Part shown: in pieces, positions 53,801 to 60,449 of the stretch
Numbering within the stretch: position 1 is the stretch's first letter
Layout: each line of letters begins with the position of its first letter
DNA from: Opitutaceae bacterium
GTDB taxonomy: Bacteria; Verrucomicrobiota; Verrucomicrobiia; Opitutales; Opitutaceae
DNA length: 64,000 bases
Assembly: GCA_027482185.1 (NCBI GenBank)
Contig: JAIXWF010000008.1
Coordinates: 105,877-169,876 of the forward strand
Direction of reading: 5' to 3'
Program-made: the position numbers and the translations under genes
Notes under the pieces: generated by a model
Told to the model about the DNA's origin: nothing
What the model saw: the letters and a program-made list of their open reading frames with translations, nothing else
The model's database searches: none

Positions 53801-56131
53801 TTCGCGGCGCTGGCCGCGACCCACGAGGCCCTGCAGCTCGCGCGTTACGCGCCCGAGATCCGCGCCTGCGCGGTCACCTACTGGCTGCGGTTCTGCCCCG
53901 CGGAGCAGCGGGCGGTCTGGACGGCCAAGCTCAAGGGACTCGGTGAACGCCGCCGGCTCTTTCCCGACGCGCCCGTGCCGCCCGGCTACGCGGCCGCGCT
54001 GGAGCGCGCCCTCGCGGCATTCGCCGCGGAGACGAAGCTCTTCCCCGCCGACACGGCGCCCGCCGCCGCGGAGTACCTCTGCCATGAGATCGGCGGGGGC
54101 GACGCGTTTGTCGTCAGCCGCGAAGCCGACGCCGCGGCGCACGCGTTTCGCCGGCACCTGGTGGGCAAGGGCGGCGACGCCGGCTTCGACCGCGCGCGGG
54201 CGGCGCTGGCCGCGCACCCCGCCAGCGAACTCGAGCTCGTCCGCGATTTTGTCGGCAGCTTTCTGGCCGCGCATCCGGCCGGCGCCACGGTGGCGGAGAC
54301 GGCGACGCTCGTGTTCTGCGGCGCCGACCTTGTCCGCCGCGTCGCCGCCGCGCCGGCGGCGCAGGCGTTGACCGGTCTGCGCGGCGCCCATGCGGTGCTG
54401 CGCGACGGCGCGTACCCGTTCGACTACCTGTCATTCCGCGCCCGGCTCGCCCGCCACCGGGCGGAGGTCGTGCCGCGGTTCCTCCGTTGCCAGCAACTCA
54501 AGCGCAGCCTCGTCGAGCGCGCGCGCGGGGAGCTGCGCCCCGAGGAATTCCGGCCGCGCGTGCTGACGTCCTTCGTCCGCAACCAGCTCATCGACCGCGT
54601 CTACCTGCCCCTGGTCGGCGACAACCTCGCGAAACAGATCGGCGCCGCCGGGGCGGGCAAGCGGACCGACCTGATGGGCCTGCTGCTGCTCATCTCCCCG
54701 CCCGGCTACGGCAAGACCACGCTGGCGGAGTACGTGGCGAGCCGCCTCGGCCTGAATTTCGTCAAGATCAACGGCCCCGCCCTCGGCCACACGGTGACGT
54801 CCCTCGATCCCGCCGCCGCCCCCAATTCGGCCGCCCGCGAGGAACTGCAGCGGCTGAACCTCGCCTTCGAGATGGGCGACAACGTGATGCTCTGCCTGGA
54901 CGACATCCAGCACTGCAGCGCGGAACTGCTGCAGAAGTTCATTTCCCTCTGCGACGGCCAGCGGAAGATCGAGGGCGTCTGGCGCGGCCGCGCCCGCACG
55001 TACGACCTGCGCGGCCGCAAGTTCGCGGTGGTCATGGCCGGCAACCCCTACACGGAAAGCGGGCAGCGGTTCCGCATCCCCGACATGCTCGCGAACCGCG
55101 CCGACACCTACAACCTCGGCGACATCATCGGCGGCAACGCCGAGTGGTTCAAGGCGAGCTACCTCGAAAACGCCGTGACCTCCAACGCCGTGCTGGCGCC
55201 GCTGGCGACGCGCAGCCGGAAGGACATCCAGGCCTTCATCCGGCTCGCGGGCGGCGGGGAACGCGAAACCGAAACCTTCGAGGGCAGCTACTCCGCGCAG
55301 GAATCGGCGGAGATCGTCGCCGTGCTCCAGCGGCTCGCGGCGGTGCGCGAGACGGTGCTGCAGGTGAACCTCGAATACATCCGCTCCGCCGCCCAGGCGG
55401 ACGAGTTCCGCACCGAGCCGCCGTTCCGCCTGCAGGGATCCTACCGCAACATGAACCGGCTCGCGGAAAAGATCGTGCCGCTGATGAACCCGGCGGAGGT
55501 CGACGCGCTCGTGCTCGACCACTACCGGGGCGAGGCGCAGACGCTGACGACCGGCGCCGAGGCCAACCTGCTCAAGTTCAAGGAACTCACCGGCCGGCTG
55601 ACGCCGGAGGAGCGCATGCGGTGGGACGAGATCAAGGCCGCGTTCCGGCGCCAGCAGGTCGTCCGCGGCGCGGACGGCTCCGATCCGGTCAGCCGCGTCG
55701 TCGGCCAGCTCGCCGGTTTCCAGGCCGGACTGCAGGGCATCCAGGCCGCGCTGGAAAAGCAGCTCGGGCGCGAGACGGCGCCGCCGGCCGTCGCCGTGCA
55801 GCTCAACGACGGGCTCCGGACGCTCGGCCAGGAACTCGGCCGTGCCGTCGCCTCCGTCCACAGCGGCACGATGGCCCAGAAAGTCGACAGCCTGGGCCAC
55901 GAACTGGAGATGCTCCACAGCACGCTTGCCTCGCTGAAACACCTGGCGGCGCAGCGGCTCGACCACCTGCGCGGCGCGCAGGAGCGCCTCGCGGCCCGCG
56001 TCCAGGAAGGCACGGTGGCGATCGAGCTGACGCAGGAGATGCTCACGAACGAGCGCGCGTTCCTCGAGCAGTTCGACCGGGCGTTCGCGCGCCGGCGCCC
56101 GGATCGGCCCCCGGCCCAACCTTCCCCATGA
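50861..56131 (+). CDS. Giant AAA+ ATPase with N-terminal DUF3686-like 'DNA repair ATPase' region
   Basis: A 1756-residue protein. Residues 1-500 are a beta-rich region (RSDRVTTAHNCVPRDMVPLG, RFLFGFNVRFGLK, YHVYARAAFSKFSLIEGHLFFVFQIG) resembling the DUF3686 segment of proteins labelled DNA repair ATPase. Residues 500-900 are mostly helical/coiled coil. Residues 1260-1530 form an AAA+ domain with Walker A PPGYGKTT (Gly1282 on), Walker B VMLCLDDIQ (Asp1347-Asp1348, with Asp where Glu is usual) and sensor-like VVMAGNPYTES. The last 200 residues are again helical. The repair label is not evidenced. Its stop overlaps the next gene by 4 nt, and the band-7 gene precedes it by 68 nt. Confidence 0.8.
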   Translation: MADAPATAPVPAAATLGNATYDLVRQRLRTRADALRGGLARLDARRQEVFGRIDFKLLRSDRVTTAHNCVPRDMVPLGHGRFLFGFNVRFGLKQDVEPGDVFAVFQRDDASGEFREGDLDLLRTPAFLSDFKRLYHVYARAAFSKFSLIEGHLFFVFQIGPAATDLAVFKWAFDGGRLRYVDGRAEAEYRRIGFPPPFEFRWRTPDRGAFRYGSHPHVSILDRVFVDCIGGDLTLKIEDNTATGEGIHSEPVEDRNQKVDDAEIAFATPLEHLIVLRIRPYKENVVRHFVFNAKQQTAVRVDALGQSCALLPEGHGLIFPDGYYLATGDLKLFDGRERDLVLERTVHAPNGEDSLYVFYNRATGEYVLLPYRLIAQRVEERIVCHGFSLFPDGHLLLFRGGEEAQKHHTIQLRQTPFHQPGHEPPGQRDAYLYQVGNKDIVRCLAEGNEVLTLAGREQPYAELYADLVKRCGAMLDAYPWLRGAEGMEIAAALQALREAADQAVGEFDKVRSLRREAAQRVQDVRARCAERFQLVRRTGFRTLEEFVANLAALRRLRGELVSLREVRYADLAALAESEAAVAAQAADLAARCVQFLLQPQALEPYRRRVAEHETAAAAVARAADGRKLGEALDAAGGDLELLIEIVNSLGIADATQATRIIEDISAVYATLNRIRAGLKNRVRSLAETEGAAQFAAQLKLVDQAAASYLELAQTPAKCDEFLNRLAVQLEELEGRFPDHEDFAVRLAEKRTALVEAFEQRKLALGEQRSRRTAALLAAADRVLKSVRSRLAGLGSVDEINALMAADLMVAKVRDLIGELRGLGDSVRADDLEGRLKALQQEAVRQLRDRQELMAGGEDSIQLGAHRFNLNTQPLDVAVVDHGGAPHLHLTGTRFFSPVEDPEFLALREVWTQETAAEDAAVYRAEYLAAELFEAAAARGETARAAGWTPAATLAAVQELAARRPEEGYTRGVHDHDAALIFAALAATHEALQLARYAPEIRACAVTYWLRFCPAEQRAVWTAKLKGLGERRRLFPDAPVPPGYAAALERALAAFAAETKLFPADTAPAAAEYLCHEIGGGDAFVVSREADAAAHAFRRHLVGKGGDAGFDRARAALAAHPASELELVRDFVGSFLAAHPAGATVAETATLVFCGADLVRRVAAAPAAQALTGLRGAHAVLRDGAYPFDYLSFRARLARHRAEVVPRFLRCQQLKRSLVERARGELRPEEFRPRVLTSFVRNQLIDRVYLPLVGDNLAKQIGAAGAGKRTDLMGLLLLISPPGYGKTTLAEYVASRLGLNFVKINGPALGHTVTSLDPAAAPNSAAREELQRLNLAFEMGDNVMLCLDDIQHCSAELLQKFISLCDGQRKIEGVWRGRARTYDLRGRKFAVVMAGNPYTESGQRFRIPDMLANRADTYNLGDIIGGNAEWFKASYLENAVTSNAVLAPLATRSRKDIQAFIRLAGGGERETETFEGSYSAQESAEIVAVLQRLAAVRETVLQVNLEYIRSAAQADEFRTEPPFRLQGSYRNMNRLAEKIVPLMNPAEVDALVLDHYRGEAQTLTTGAEANLLKFKELTGRLTPEERMRWDEIKAAFRRQQVVRGADGSDPVSRVVGQLAGFQAGLQGIQAALEKQLGRETAPPAVAVQLNDGLRTLGQELGRAVASVHSGTMAQKVDSLGHELEMLHSTLASLKHLAAQRLDHLRGAQERLAARVQEGTVAIELTQEMLTNERAFLEQFDRAFARRRPDRPPAQPSP

Positions 56132-56898
56132 AAGATCTCGCAAAAGGTGTGCGCCGCCTCGGCCAGCGGGCGGCGGAAATCCGGCAGGCGGTGGCCGACC
56201 TGCCGCGGCAGACGGCGGAGGTCCGCGACGCGGTCGTCACCGCGGCCGGCCAGGTGCAGCAGGCGCGGGCCGCGGCGGCCGAAGGCGTCGCGGCCTGGCG
56301 CGGTCTCGAGGCGGCGGAGGCGCTCGCGGCGGTGCGCGAGATCGCCGCGCACGCCGCGCCGCTGGCGGAGGCGGGTTTCGCGCTCGCCGGCGTGGAATGC
56401 GATCTCGGGCCGGTGCGGCGGGTGCGGATCGAACTGCGGCGCGCCGGCGACGCGAGCGCCGCCCGGCAGCGGGCCCTGCTGGCGGCGCACGCGCACCGGC
56501 CGGTGCTGAAAGCGGTGTTTGCGGCGATTCTGCAGGCGCGGGACGCCGCCGAGGACGAGACGGTTTCCGGCCTCGAGTGGAGCCGGCTCGTGATCGACTA
56601 CGGCGGCGCGGCGACCATCCGGTTGGGCTGGGCCCCGGTCCCCGAGACGCCGCCGCCGGCCGCGGCGCCTGCGCCTGCCGCCGTGGGATTCCCGGCCCCG
56701 ACGTTTTTCGAGCCCCGTTCCGTGGCGGCGCCCGTGCCCGCGGTCGCGTCCGCGTCCCCGGCGGCCCCAGATCTCGGGCCGGTTCCGGCCGCGGCGCCCG
56801 TGGCCGCGGCCACGGGAGCGTTCCCGAAGGTCGGCAGCGCCGCCCTCGCCCGGTTCAAGCAGATGCCCGACCTGACGAAGCGCAGCCCCGGCCGCTAG
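56128..56898 (+). CDS. Coiled-coil hypothetical protein coupled to the giant ATPase
   Basis: A 256-residue protein whose ATG overlaps the ATPase stop (ATGA). Residues 1-75 are an amphipathic Ala/Glu/Arg-rich helix suited to coiled-coil pairing. Residues 80-180 look like a compact alpha/beta domain (LAGVECDLGPVRRVRIELRR, WSRLVIDYGGAATIRLGW). Residues 185-235 are a Pro/Ala linker, and the end (ALARFKQMPDLTKRSPGR) is a short basic tail. No family recognised. Translational coupling to the ATPase suggests it is a partner or adaptor of that protein. Confidence 0.65.
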   Translation: MKDLAKGVRRLGQRAAEIRQAVADLPRQTAEVRDAVVTAAGQVQQARAAAAEGVAAWRGLEAAEALAAVREIAAHAAPLAEAGFALAGVECDLGPVRRVRIELRRAGDASAARQRALLAAHAHRPVLKAVFAAILQARDAAEDETVSGLEWSRLVIDYGGAATIRLGWAPVPETPPPAAAPAPAAVGFPAPTFFEPRSVAAPVPAVASASPAAPDLGPVPAAAPVAAATGAFPKVGSAALARFKQMPDLTKRSPGR

Positions 56899-56915
56899 GC
56901 GGGCCGGGCGGCGCC

Positions 56916-56975
56916 GTAGCCCGGGCCTTCGGCCCGGGTGTATTCCGACCCCCCCCGGGCTAAAGCCCGGGCTAC
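56916..56975. repeat. GTAGCCCGGGC element, copy 4 (complete, paired)
   Basis: GTAGCCCGGGC-CTTCG-GCCCGGG, a short linker containing a C-run, then CCCGGGCTAAAGCCCGGGCTAC. It sits directly after the coiled-coil gene and marks the boundary between resident, GC-rich DNA and the foreign-looking region that follows. Confidence 0.7.
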
Positions 56976-56994
56976 GTCCTCACCGCGCCGGCTG

Positions 56995-57055
56995 CGCTGC
57001 GGAAGGAGTAACCGCAGGTCCCTGCGGTCCCCTGTTCGAGTCAGGCTGCAGCGCA
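56995..57055 (+). pseudogene. tRNA-like remnant (variable arm, T-arm and acceptor of a class II tRNA)
   Basis: 57011-57028 is a 7-bp stem with a GTCC loop that resembles the long variable arm of a Ser/Leu-type tRNA. 57030-57046 is a T-arm with a TTCGAGT loop and four paired stem bases. 57047-57053 (TGCAGCG) could pair with CGCTGCG at 56995-57001 as an acceptor stem. D-arm and anticodon arm are missing, so it is not a functional tRNA. Such 3' tRNA fragments commonly mark the edge of an integrated element, and the restriction-modification cassette starts 90 nt downstream. Confidence 0.5.
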
Positions 57056-57147
57056 AAAGGGCCGCCGACGCCGCGCGCGTCGGGGAGCCTGCCGAATATG
57101 AATCATCGTCTGTAAACTTTTAGGTCATACTCCGCTACGCTCGCCGG

Positions 57148-57378
57148 ATGCCCAAAACCAAGGCCCGGGAGCTGATTCATTTCGGCGCCAACGTTCGGAG
57201 TTTGCGCGAGGCGCACGACTGGACTCAGGAACGTTTGGCCGAAAAAGCCGACCTCGATCAGACCTACATCAGCGGGATCGAGCGCGGTGAGCGCAACCTG
57301 ACGATCCTGAGTGTCGCCAAGCTTGCCAAAGCGCTCAGGACTTCGTCCGCAAAACTGTGCGAGGGCATCGACCGATGA
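57148..57378 (+). CDS. XRE-type regulator, probable R-M controller (C) protein
   Basis: A 76-residue helix-turn-helix protein: IHFGANVRSLREAHDWTQERLAEKADLDQTYISGIERGERNLTI has the Cro/C1-type fold, and the size matches C proteins that time restriction-modification expression. Its stop overlaps the methyltransferase start (ATGA at 57375-57378). C proteins activate their own operon and the nuclease after entry into a new host. I see an AT-rich upstream stretch (about 57100-57135) but cannot identify a clear C-box. Confidence 0.85.
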   Translation: MPKTKARELIHFGANVRSLREAHDWTQERLAEKADLDQTYISGIERGERNLTILSVAKLAKALRTSSAKLCEGIDR

Positions 57379-58517
57379 CCTCCCAACGCAAAAAGGGGAC
57401 TCGGAAGGTTGGAGAAGACCAAGCACCCTATAATGTCCAGCGAAGCGCTGAAGCGGCGGAACCTCTTCGATTCATCGATCTGTTCTGCGGTATTGGAGGT
57501 TTTCGTCTCGCCTTCGAGAAGATCGGCGGAAAGTGCGTCTTCTCGTCCGACTGGGACAAGTTCTCGCAGATAACTTACGCCGCGAACTTCGGGGAAAAGC
57601 CCCACGGTGATATTCACGCCGTTGCCGTCGCAGATATTCCTAAGCACGACATTCTCTGCGGTGGGTTTCCCTGCCAACCTTTCAGCTTAGCCGGCGTTTC
57701 AAAGAAGAACAGCCTTGGTCGTAAACACGGGTTTGCAGACGAAAAGCAGGGCAATCTTTTCTTCTCGATAGCCGAGATATTAGACTACCACAGGCCGGCC
57801 GCTTTCATTCTTGAGAATGTCAAGAACCTGAAGAGTCACGACAAGGGTAACACCTTTCGTGTGATTCACGAAACACTGACTCGGGCGTTGGGATACCATG
57901 TTTATACAAAGGTAATCGATGCACGAACCGTGGTACCGCAACATCGTGAACGTGTGTTCCTTGTCGGGTTTCGAGAGCCTCGAAGTTTCGAGTTCCCTAA
58001 GTTTCCCGCGACGGAGCCCAAATTGGCGTCGATCCTAGAAACAGACGTTCCGGATAAATACACATTGAGCGATCACCTGTGGGGTTATCTGCAAGACTAC
58101 GCGCGGAAGCACCAAGCTGCGGGAAATGGATTTGGCTTCGGCTTGGTCACCGGCAACGACACCGCTAGGACTCTAAGCGCACGTTATCATAAGGACGGCT
58201 CCGAGATTTTGGTGTCCCAAGGCGCCCGCAAGAATCCGCGCCGGCTTACGCCACGAGAATGTGCGCGGCTCATGGGTTATCCTGATTCCTTCAAGATTCC
58301 AGTGTCGGATACACAGGCTTATCGGCAGTTTGGAAATTCCGTGGTAGTTCCTGTCGTCAGTGCTTTGGCGAGAGAAGTGGCGGCAACACTCATTCGCCCG
58401 ATCGATCGATCTAACGACCTAGTGCTGACGTTCGCCGAAGGGTTGGCCGGCGCGAATTCGCTCCTGCCAAAAACTACTGGTACAATTCCGATTGCACGGG
58501 CGAAACAGCGACCATGA
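57375..58517 (+). CDS. DNA (cytosine-5)-methyltransferase of a type II R-M system
   Basis: A 380-residue m5C methyltransferase. Motif I FIDLFCGIGGFRLAFE (SAM, about 33-48), motif IV GGFPCQPFS with catalytic Cys100, motif VI ENV (148-150), motif VIII QHRER (190-194), motif IX RLTPRECARLMGYPDSF (291-307) and motif X YRQFGNSVVVPV (317-328) are all present. The target-recognition region (about 200-290, DKYTLSDHLW and NGFGFGLV) resembles enzymes acting on CCNGG-type sites, but this is inference. Base and codon use are clearly less GC-rich than the flanking genes. Both ends overlap neighbours by 4 nt. Confidence 0.93.
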   Translation: MTSQRKKGTRKVGEDQAPYNVQRSAEAAEPLRFIDLFCGIGGFRLAFEKIGGKCVFSSDWDKFSQITYAANFGEKPHGDIHAVAVADIPKHDILCGGFPCQPFSLAGVSKKNSLGRKHGFADEKQGNLFFSIAEILDYHRPAAFILENVKNLKSHDKGNTFRVIHETLTRALGYHVYTKVIDARTVVPQHRERVFLVGFREPRSFEFPKFPATEPKLASILETDVPDKYTLSDHLWGYLQDYARKHQAAGNGFGFGLVTGNDTARTLSARYHKDGSEILVSQGARKNPRRLTPRECARLMGYPDSFKIPVSDTQAYRQFGNSVVVPVVSALAREVAATLIRPIDRSNDLVLTFAEGLAGANSLLPKTTGTIPIARAKQRP

Positions 58518-59821
58518 CCTTCGGGCAGCTGAGTTCGTTGTTTGCAGACGCAGGCTGTCAACGGCTTTACGCCAAGGCCCTCGCTGAAAACGACAATTCC
58601 AAGAACCAAGTTTACGTAGGACCTGGTTTTCAGGCGCTCAACCTATTCCCAAATGCAGGAATCACACCTGATAGCAGCCTCAAGAACCCTATCTTCAAAG
58701 CAAAGCTGAAGTTCGGTTGGTTGCTTGAGAACGGCTCCGTTTCACCGGCGCCAGGTGCTCAACTTATCCTCTATCCCCAATACCCCGAAGTCCGTTTCTC
58801 GGGCTTCTTGCGTGGTTGCGAAAAGGCGCCTTCTGGGCTGATGAACGCCCGGCTTCCTGGTCGTGTCCTGTTTCTGGGTGTGACCGCGGACGGGCGAGTT
58901 TTGGGATTCGTCACGGATCGTGAATCGCCGACTACGGTCGAGTTTCATGCCAAAGTTACGCAGTCATTGACAGGCACGTTTATCGAGATCCCGCTGCCAA
59001 ATCGCGGGGATTCTACGGTCGCCCGGCAAAAGCTTCTCGCAGAACTGCGGCGCGTTCACCAACTCGGTTGGATAGATTCCAAACAGCTCGACTCAGCTGG
59101 CCTCGTGAAGCCTTGCAATGCCGCCCAATGCGGCGGTTTCACTTTGGAGGCCGAGTTGGGAATTCCGAAGAACAGCGATGCGGAACCCGACTTTCTTGGT
59201 TGGGAGGTGAAGCAGCACACGGTTTCGAACTTTGACCGAATCGATGCTGGAACAATCACGTTGATGACGCCGGAGCCCTCCGCCGGCTATTATCATGAAA
59301 ATGGTGTGGCTGCTTTCGTGCGCAAATATGGTTATGCGGACAGGAATAGTGTCCCCGATCGGTTAAACTTCGGAGGAATCCACAAAGTAGGTCTGCGCCA
59401 TGATACCACTCGTCTCACGTTGAGTATCTCCGGCTTCGACATGACCGCCGGAAAGATCGTCGATCCTGCCGGTGCCGTCGAATTGGTTAGCGAGACCGGT
59501 GAGGTCGCTGCCGCATGGGCTTTCTCCAAGCTTTTTGAGCACTGGTCGCGAAAACACGCGAAAGCGGCCTACGTGCCGTCTCAGTGCCGCAAGGATCCGG
59601 CTCGCCAGTATTGTTACGGAGACCGGGTGCGCTTGGCGGAAGGAACCGACTCGTTGCGCTTGCTCAAGGCGCTGGGCGCCGGCTCGATATACTACGACCC
59701 CGGAATCAAGTTGGAGCACGCTTCCTCGGCCAAACCGAAGCACAAGAGCCGCAGCCAGTTTCGGATCGCATCAAGGTCCATCGCGGCGCTCTACGAGAGG
59801 GTCGCAGTCGTAACGCTCTGA
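58514..59821 (+). CDS. MvaI/BcnI-like type II restriction endonuclease
   Basis: A 435-residue nuclease. The C-terminal half carries the MutH-like PD-(D/E)xK site of the MvaI/BcnI family: GGFTLEAELGIPKNSDAEPDFLGWEVKQH with Glu212/Glu214, Asp226, Glu231 and Lys233. Known members cut CCWGG or CCSGG and are about 240-250 residues, so the N-terminal 180 residues here are extra and may be a specificity or binding domain. The ATG at 58514 overlaps the methyltransferase stop. Composition is foreign, like its neighbour. It pairs with the methyltransferase and Vsr as one defence cassette. Confidence 0.87.
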   Translation: MTFGQLSSLFADAGCQRLYAKALAENDNSKNQVYVGPGFQALNLFPNAGITPDSSLKNPIFKAKLKFGWLLENGSVSPAPGAQLILYPQYPEVRFSGFLRGCEKAPSGLMNARLPGRVLFLGVTADGRVLGFVTDRESPTTVEFHAKVTQSLTGTFIEIPLPNRGDSTVARQKLLAELRRVHQLGWIDSKQLDSAGLVKPCNAAQCGGFTLEAELGIPKNSDAEPDFLGWEVKQHTVSNFDRIDAGTITLMTPEPSAGYYHENGVAAFVRKYGYADRNSVPDRLNFGGIHKVGLRHDTTRLTLSISGFDMTAGKIVDPAGAVELVSETGEVAAAWAFSKLFEHWSRKHAKAAYVPSQCRKDPARQYCYGDRVRLAEGTDSLRLLKALGAGSIYYDPGIKLEHASSAKPKHKSRSQFRIASRSIAALYERVAVVTL

Positions 59822-59824
59822 ACG

Positions 59825-60265
59825 ATGGCCGATTTTCTTTCCCGGAAGAAGCGCTCCGCGCTGATGGCGAAGATCAAGGGAAAGGGGAATGCGGCGACGG
59901 AGCTGAAGCTGATCGCGCTGTTCCGGCGGCACGGGATTGTCGGGTGGCGGCGCGGGTCGCGGCTACCGGGGCGGCCGGATTTCGTTTTCCCGGCGGCACG
60001 GCTGGCGGTGTTTGTCGACGGGTGTTTCTGGCACGGGTGCCCGCGGCATGCGACGTGGCCGAAACAGAACGCGACGTTCTGGCGGGCGAAGATCCGGCGC
60101 AACCGCGCCCGCGACCGCGAAGTCGGCCGGGAACTGCGGGCCCTGGGCTGGCGCGTCCTACGGATCTGGCAGCACGCGTTGGCGAAACGGCAGGAAGCGC
60201 GGACGGTCGCGCGTATTTTGAAGACCGGAGTTCGGAAACCGGAGACCGGAAAGGCGAAACGATAG
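59825..60265 (+). CDS. vsr: Very short patch repair endonuclease (Vsr)
   Basis: A 146-residue nuclease that nicks T:G mismatches arising from deaminated 5-methylcytosine, protecting methylated sites from C-to-T mutation. LPGRPDFVF contains the catalytic Asp52; FVDGCFWHGCPRH is the signature; and FWRAKIRRNRARDREV and LGWRVLRIWQHAL are the conserved C-terminal blocks. It starts 3 nt after the nuclease stop. Unlike the methyltransferase and nuclease genes it is very GC-rich, matching the host genome. A Vsr partner implies that the methylated base is a 5-methylcytosine in a CCNGG-like context. Confidence 0.93.
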   Translation: MADFLSRKKRSALMAKIKGKGNAATELKLIALFRRHGIVGWRRGSRLPGRPDFVFPAARLAVFVDGCFWHGCPRHATWPKQNATFWRAKIRRNRARDREVGRELRALGWRVLRIWQHALAKRQEARTVARILKTGVRKPETGKAKR

Positions 60266-60445
60266 GTTGGAAATGGAGAAACGGGAAGAATCCGGTTGCT
60301 GAACGCTGATAGCTGACCGCTGGTTTCCGCGCGCGGGCGGCGGCGGGCAAGAAAAAGGCCGCCCGGGGTGCGGGCAGCCTGGAGGGGGGTGGAGCTTTCG
60401 GCTTAAAGCTCTCAGCTTTCAGCGATCAGCTGTCAGCTGTCAGCC
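60230..60445. repeat. Heptad repeats, GGAGACC and GCTGACC families, after vsr
   Basis: The vsr 3' end runs into GGAAACC/GGAGACC-type units (60237-60257). A pair of GCTGA arrays follows: left 60298-60318 (GCTGAAC, GCTGATA, GCTGACC) and right 60407-60441 (AGCTCTC, AGCTTTC, AGCGATC, AGCTGTC, AGCTGTC). They flank the terminator at 60352-60380. The spacer holds no other feature. Confidence 0.7.
60352..60380 (-). terminator. Probable terminator of the TonB receptor gene
   Basis: On the minus strand a 10-bp stem with one wobble pair (AGGCTGCCCG / CGGGCGGCC) is followed by five T residues. It lies about 70 nt past the receptor stop, between the two heptad arrays. Confidence 0.65.
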
Positions 60446-60449
60446 GCGC

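Noticed and set aside
56995..57055. A functional tRNA gene
   Set aside because: There is no D-arm, no anticodon arm and only about 60 nt between the possible acceptor halves. It was kept as a remnant instead.
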